NCBI RefSeq assembly: GCF_024746795.1
Contig: NZ_CP080524.1
Span: 992,001-1,056,000, forward strand
From: Mesorhizobium sp. AR10
Lineage (GTDB): Bacteria > Pseudomonadota > Alphaproteobacteria > Rhizobiales > Rhizobiaceae
Length of the DNA: 64,000 nt
Direction of reading: 5' to 3'
Under the pieces are notes generated by a model. It was not told the origin of the DNA, searched no databases, and saw only the letters and a list, made by a program, of their open reading frames with translations. The position numbers were made by a program, and so were the translations under genes. Positions within the stretch are counted from its first letter, which is position 1. Each line of letters opens with the position of its first letter. This document shows positions 61,422 to 64,000 of this stretch, in pieces.

Positions 61422-61783
61422 GACAAACTCCCTGAGCTGTGCGGTTCAACCGAGAACGGGCAAAGCCCATTCCGGTTCCGGTCGCACTGATGGCAGGCTG
61501 ACCGCTTCATGGGCGTTCGCGCACGGAAATTTCGCGATGGCGGTAGATATTGAAACAGAACCGCGCCCAAGCGACATTCAGGCGAAACATATGTGATGCA
61601 AAAGTCACACCGGCCGAAATGCCGACGAACTGCACCGAAAGACCCCGAATCAGCCGCATTGCGGCCACGAACCAAGGGGTTTTTGACCAAAGATTAACAT
61701 CGTGTTCACCGACTATTCACGCCTCAACGCTATGATGCCCGCAATTCGGAAGGGACATCCGAAAAGGGACAGGGACAGGTACA
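61422..61783. other. intergenic region upstream of ku and small ORFs
   Basis: About 360 bases. The ku promoter should be here, on the minus strand. I see no strong palindrome or RNA gene. The part at 61670-61740 is AT-richer (TTGACC near 61684) and may contain the promoter of the small ORF at 61784. Confidence 0.35.
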
Positions 61784-61930
61784 ATGAACTTCTGGACTCA
61801 CATCGCCGGCTATGCCGCCGCCATCCGCGAATTCGTCGCGCCGAGCTATCGGCCGGAGCGCTATTACATGCGCGGCCCCGGCCCGGCCTGTGCACGTCGT
61901 GGCAACTCGCTCGGCGTCAGCGCGCACTGA
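61784..61930 (+). CDS. small hypothetical protein, 48 aa
   Basis: ATG 61784 follows ACAGGT. Sequence starts MNFWTHIAGYAAAIREF and has RPERYYMRGPGPACARRG. Its codon use is good. Too short for normal gene calls. No domain known. The peptide looks like small proteins I associate with rhizobia, but I cannot verify that here. Confidence 0.5.
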   Translation: MNFWTHIAGYAAAIREFVAPSYRPERYYMRGPGPACARRGNSLGVSAH

Positions 61931-61932
61931 TC

Positions 61933-62058
61933 ATGACTTTCGAGACCCGTCATGACAGCCGGATTTGCAGACCGGGCGCAAACCATCGCGCAACCACCTA
62001 TCGCGCCGAGCGCTCTGCGCTGGCCGAAAAACGGCGTGCGACAACGCCGCGGCTTTGA
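61933..62058 (+). CDS. possible small ORF, 41 aa
   Basis: ATG 61933 begins three bases after the previous stop, frame open to TGA at 62056-62058; sequence rich in Arg (RAERSALAEKRRATT). No ribosome site of its own, so coupled translation would be needed. Weak. Confidence 0.22.
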   Translation: MTFETRHDSRICRPGANHRATTYRAERSALAEKRRATTPRL

Positions 62059-62109
62059 TCCTCGCGCCGGCAGGCTTAGTGTCCTCTGACACCAGCTGCC
62101 GGGCTCCAC

Positions 62110-62553
62110 GTGACCATCAAGCCAAACCATCCTCCTGATACGTCAGTCTTCGATGCCGCCCAACCGTTGCTCGTTTTCGACGGCGTCTGCGTGTTCTGCT
62201 CGGGCTTCGTGCGAATGGTGATCCGGCTCGACCGCAAAAGCCGCTTCCGCTTTGCCACGGCGCAGTCGCCGTTTGGTGAGGCGCTGTTTCAAAAATACGG
62301 GCTGAGGACGGACAGCTACGAGACTAATCTGGTCCTTATCGGCGGAACCGCCTTCACTCGCCTCGACAGTTTCGTTGCCGTCATGGCCGAACTGGGCTGG
62401 CCGTGGCGAGCGGCGAAACTGTTGCTGCTTTTGCCGCGCCCGCTCCGCAATTGGCTCTATGATCGCATCGCCAAGAATCGCTATGCGCTGTTCGGCAAGA
62501 GGGACAGTTGCGAAATCCCTTCCGCTGAGCTGAGGGGACGGTTGATTGGTTAG
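62110..62553 (+). CDS. DCC-family (DUF393) thiol-disulfide oxidoreductase-like protein
   Basis: A 147-residue protein with the DCC motif: LLVFDGVCVFCSGFVRMV (DxxCxxC). Later blocks LVLIGGTAFTRLDSFVAVM and WLYDRIAKNRYALFGKRDSC are family-typical. Thioredoxin-like fold; role unknown. GTG start at 62110; the nearest ATG alternatives are too far inside. Confidence 0.9.
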   Translation: MTIKPNHPPDTSVFDAAQPLLVFDGVCVFCSGFVRMVIRLDRKSRFRFATAQSPFGEALFQKYGLRTDSYETNLVLIGGTAFTRLDSFVAVMAELGWPWRAAKLLLLLPRPLRNWLYDRIAKNRYALFGKRDSCEIPSAELRGRLIG

Positions 62554-62616
62554 GATGCGAACCCCCGGCGGTTTTGCCCGACATGCCGGGAGGATCGGCA
62601 TTTTGGGGCAGCCGCG

Positions 62617-64000
62617 ATGAAGGTTCTTGTCGTCGGCGGCTATGGCATCTTTGGCGGCCGCATCATCGAACTGCTGGAAGGTGAGCCGCGCCTGACGCTG
62701 ATCGTCGCCGGGCGCTCGCTCGCCAAGGCCGATGCCCATTGCAAAAGCCGAAGCCGTGCAGTCGCGCAACTCGTTCCGGCGCTGTTCGATCGCAATGGTG
62801 ATTTGGTTGCCCAACTCGCGTCGCTGCGGCCCGACATTGTCGTCGATGCCAGCGGCCCCTTCCAGGCCTATGGCGAGGGGCGGTACCGGCTGATCGAGGC
62901 CTGCATCGGTCAGGGCGTGAATTACCTCGACCTCGCCGACGGATCGGATTTTGTTGCCGGCGTCCCTGCTTTCGACGAGGCGGCGCGCAAGGCAGGCCTG
63001 TTCGTGCTGTGCGGGGTCTCCAGTTTCCCGGTGCTGACGGCGGCAGTCGTGCGCCGTCTGTCATCGAACATGACGCGCGTTGACAGCATCCGCGGTGGCA
63101 TCGCGCCGTCACCTTTTGCCGGCGTCGGCGAAAACGTCATCCGCGCCATTGCGGGTTATGCCGGTCAGCCGGTCGAGCTCGTGCGTGACGGCAAGCCGGC
63201 GCAAGGCCATCCACTGACCGAACAGCTTCGCTACACCATCGCACCGCCGGGCCGTGTGCCGCTGAACAACACATTGTTCTCGCTGGTCGACGTTCCCGAC
63301 CTGCGTGCCCTGGCCGCGCTGTGGCCAGAGGCGAAAACCATCTGGATGGGCGCCGGGCCGGTTCCGGAGGTGCTGCATCGCGCCTTGATTGCGCTGGCAT
63401 GGCTGGTGCGTTCCCGCCTCGTCGGTTCGCTGTCACCGCTGGCCCCACTGATGCATTGGGCGACGAACCGGCTGCGCTGGGGCGAGCATCGCGGCGGCAT
63501 GTTCGTCGAGGTGGCAGGGGCGGACCAGACGGGCGTAGCGGTCAAGCGCTCCTGGCATCTTCTGGCCGAAGGCAATGACGGGCCGCTGATTCCGGCGATG
63601 GCGGTCGAGGCGCTGGTCCGCAAGACGCTGGACGGACATGGACCTTCGCCGGGCGCGCGGGCGGGCGTGCGCGACCTGGAACTCCGGGATTATGAGAGCC
63701 TGTTTGCCAGCAAGGCGATCTATACTGGCTTCAGGGACGAGTCCGCCGGCAAGGACAAACCTCTCTATGCCGCCTTGCTCGGCGACGCCTGGCAAGACCT
63801 GCCCGAAGAGATCCGCGCCATGCATGATCACGCCCGGGCGGCGCAAGGACGCGCCAGTGTCGAGCGCGGACGCAATATCCTTGGCCGGCTAATGGGTTGG
63901 CTGGTCGGATTTCCCAAAGCGAGCGCCGACGTCCCGGTCCGTGTCCGGTTCGAGGCCGACAGGGACGGCGAGACATGGACGCGGGCATTCGGCGAGCACA
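62617..64000 (+). CDS. saccharopine dehydrogenase-like protein with DUF4166 (3' end outside window)
   Basis: From ATG 62617 the frame stays open to the window edge (461 codons). N-terminal NAD(P)-binding: MKVLVVGGYGIFGGRIIELL (Rossmann GxGxxG variant) and DASGPFQAYG. Middle part with FPVLTAAVVRRL is typical of saccharopine dehydrogenase-like proteins. The end (FEADRDGETWTRAFGEH) is the start of a DUF4166 domain. Reaction unknown; the C-terminus is not in the window. Confidence 0.85.
   Translation, partial: MKVLVVGGYGIFGGRIIELLEGEPRLTLIVAGRSLAKADAHCKSRSRAVAQLVPALFDRNGDLVAQLASLRPDIVVDASGPFQAYGEGRYRLIEACIGQGVNYLDLADGSDFVAGVPAFDEAARKAGLFVLCGVSSFPVLTAAVVRRLSSNMTRVDSIRGGIAPSPFAGVGENVIRAIAGYAGQPVELVRDGKPAQGHPLTEQLRYTIAPPGRVPLNNTLFSLVDVPDLRALAALWPEAKTIWMGAGPVPEVLHRALIALAWLVRSRLVGSLSPLAPLMHWATNRLRWGEHRGGMFVEVAGADQTGVAVKRSWHLLAEGNDGPLIPAMAVEALVRKTLDGHGPSPGARAGVRDLELRDYESLFASKAIYTGFRDESAGKDKPLYAALLGDAWQDLPEEIRAMHDHARAAQGRASVERGRNILGRLMGWLVGFPKASADVPVRVRFEADRDGETWTRAFGEH

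Overview
The window reads as chromosome of a high-GC alphaproteobacterium of the order Hyphomicrobiales, most likely Mesorhizobium or a close relative (inference). The support is the gene content (gshB next to a comM-type gene, Ku-LigD, membrane-bound ferritin MbfA under an Irr-type iron box, DUF1127 and PhoX proteins), dense CTTCTCCC/GGGAGAAGG palindromic intergenic repeats, and codon use. I see no tRNA, rRNA or CRISPR array.

Layout. 1-11.5 kb: a partial GGDEF/EAL protein, a three-gene membrane glycosylation operon (GT2, GtrA, polytopic protein), gshB, an RTX protein, comM and glcB. 11.6-26.9 kb: an accessory stretch with four near-identical IS5-family insertions, several families of palindromic repeats (called REP-A to REP-D here), three single-domain nuclease genes each bracketed by inverted repeats, two paralogous Cys-rich secreted proteins, a lower-GC XRE/ImmA module with three small divergent genes, plus hyuA-like, lepA and msrA. 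26.9-46 kb: cydAB, an ABC-2 exporter, a DUF2156 protein, phoX, PAP2, SulP with its own small XRE regulator, a GST, an M20 amidohydrolase, a DMT exporter, 3-methyladenine glycosylase, an LLM oxidoreductase and a beta-propeller/HTH divergent pair. 46-64 kb: a LytTR membrane regulator, a YiiX-like hydrolase, a CYTH-CHAD pair, a CecR-like TetR/HlyD/ABC exporter operon, a threonine dehydratase-like enzyme, Irr-box mbfA, ABM and NIPSNAP proteins, DUF1127/ArsR, the Ku-LigD end-joining pair, small ORFs, a DCC-family protein and a partial saccharopine dehydrogenase-like gene.

The most interesting signal is in the repeats at 11.6-26.9 kb. Three small endonuclease genes (two DUF559, one GIY-YIG) each sit between inverted copies of a different repeat, one pair being a perfect 68-bp inverted repeat. 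Two further REP-B units keep the same internal spacer ends as the nuclease-bearing REP-B unit but lack the gene, like non-autonomous deletion derivatives. All four IS copies lie exactly at the apex of REP-B palindromes. Together this suggests a family of nuclease-encoding repeat elements that also serve as landing sites for an IS5-family transposon.
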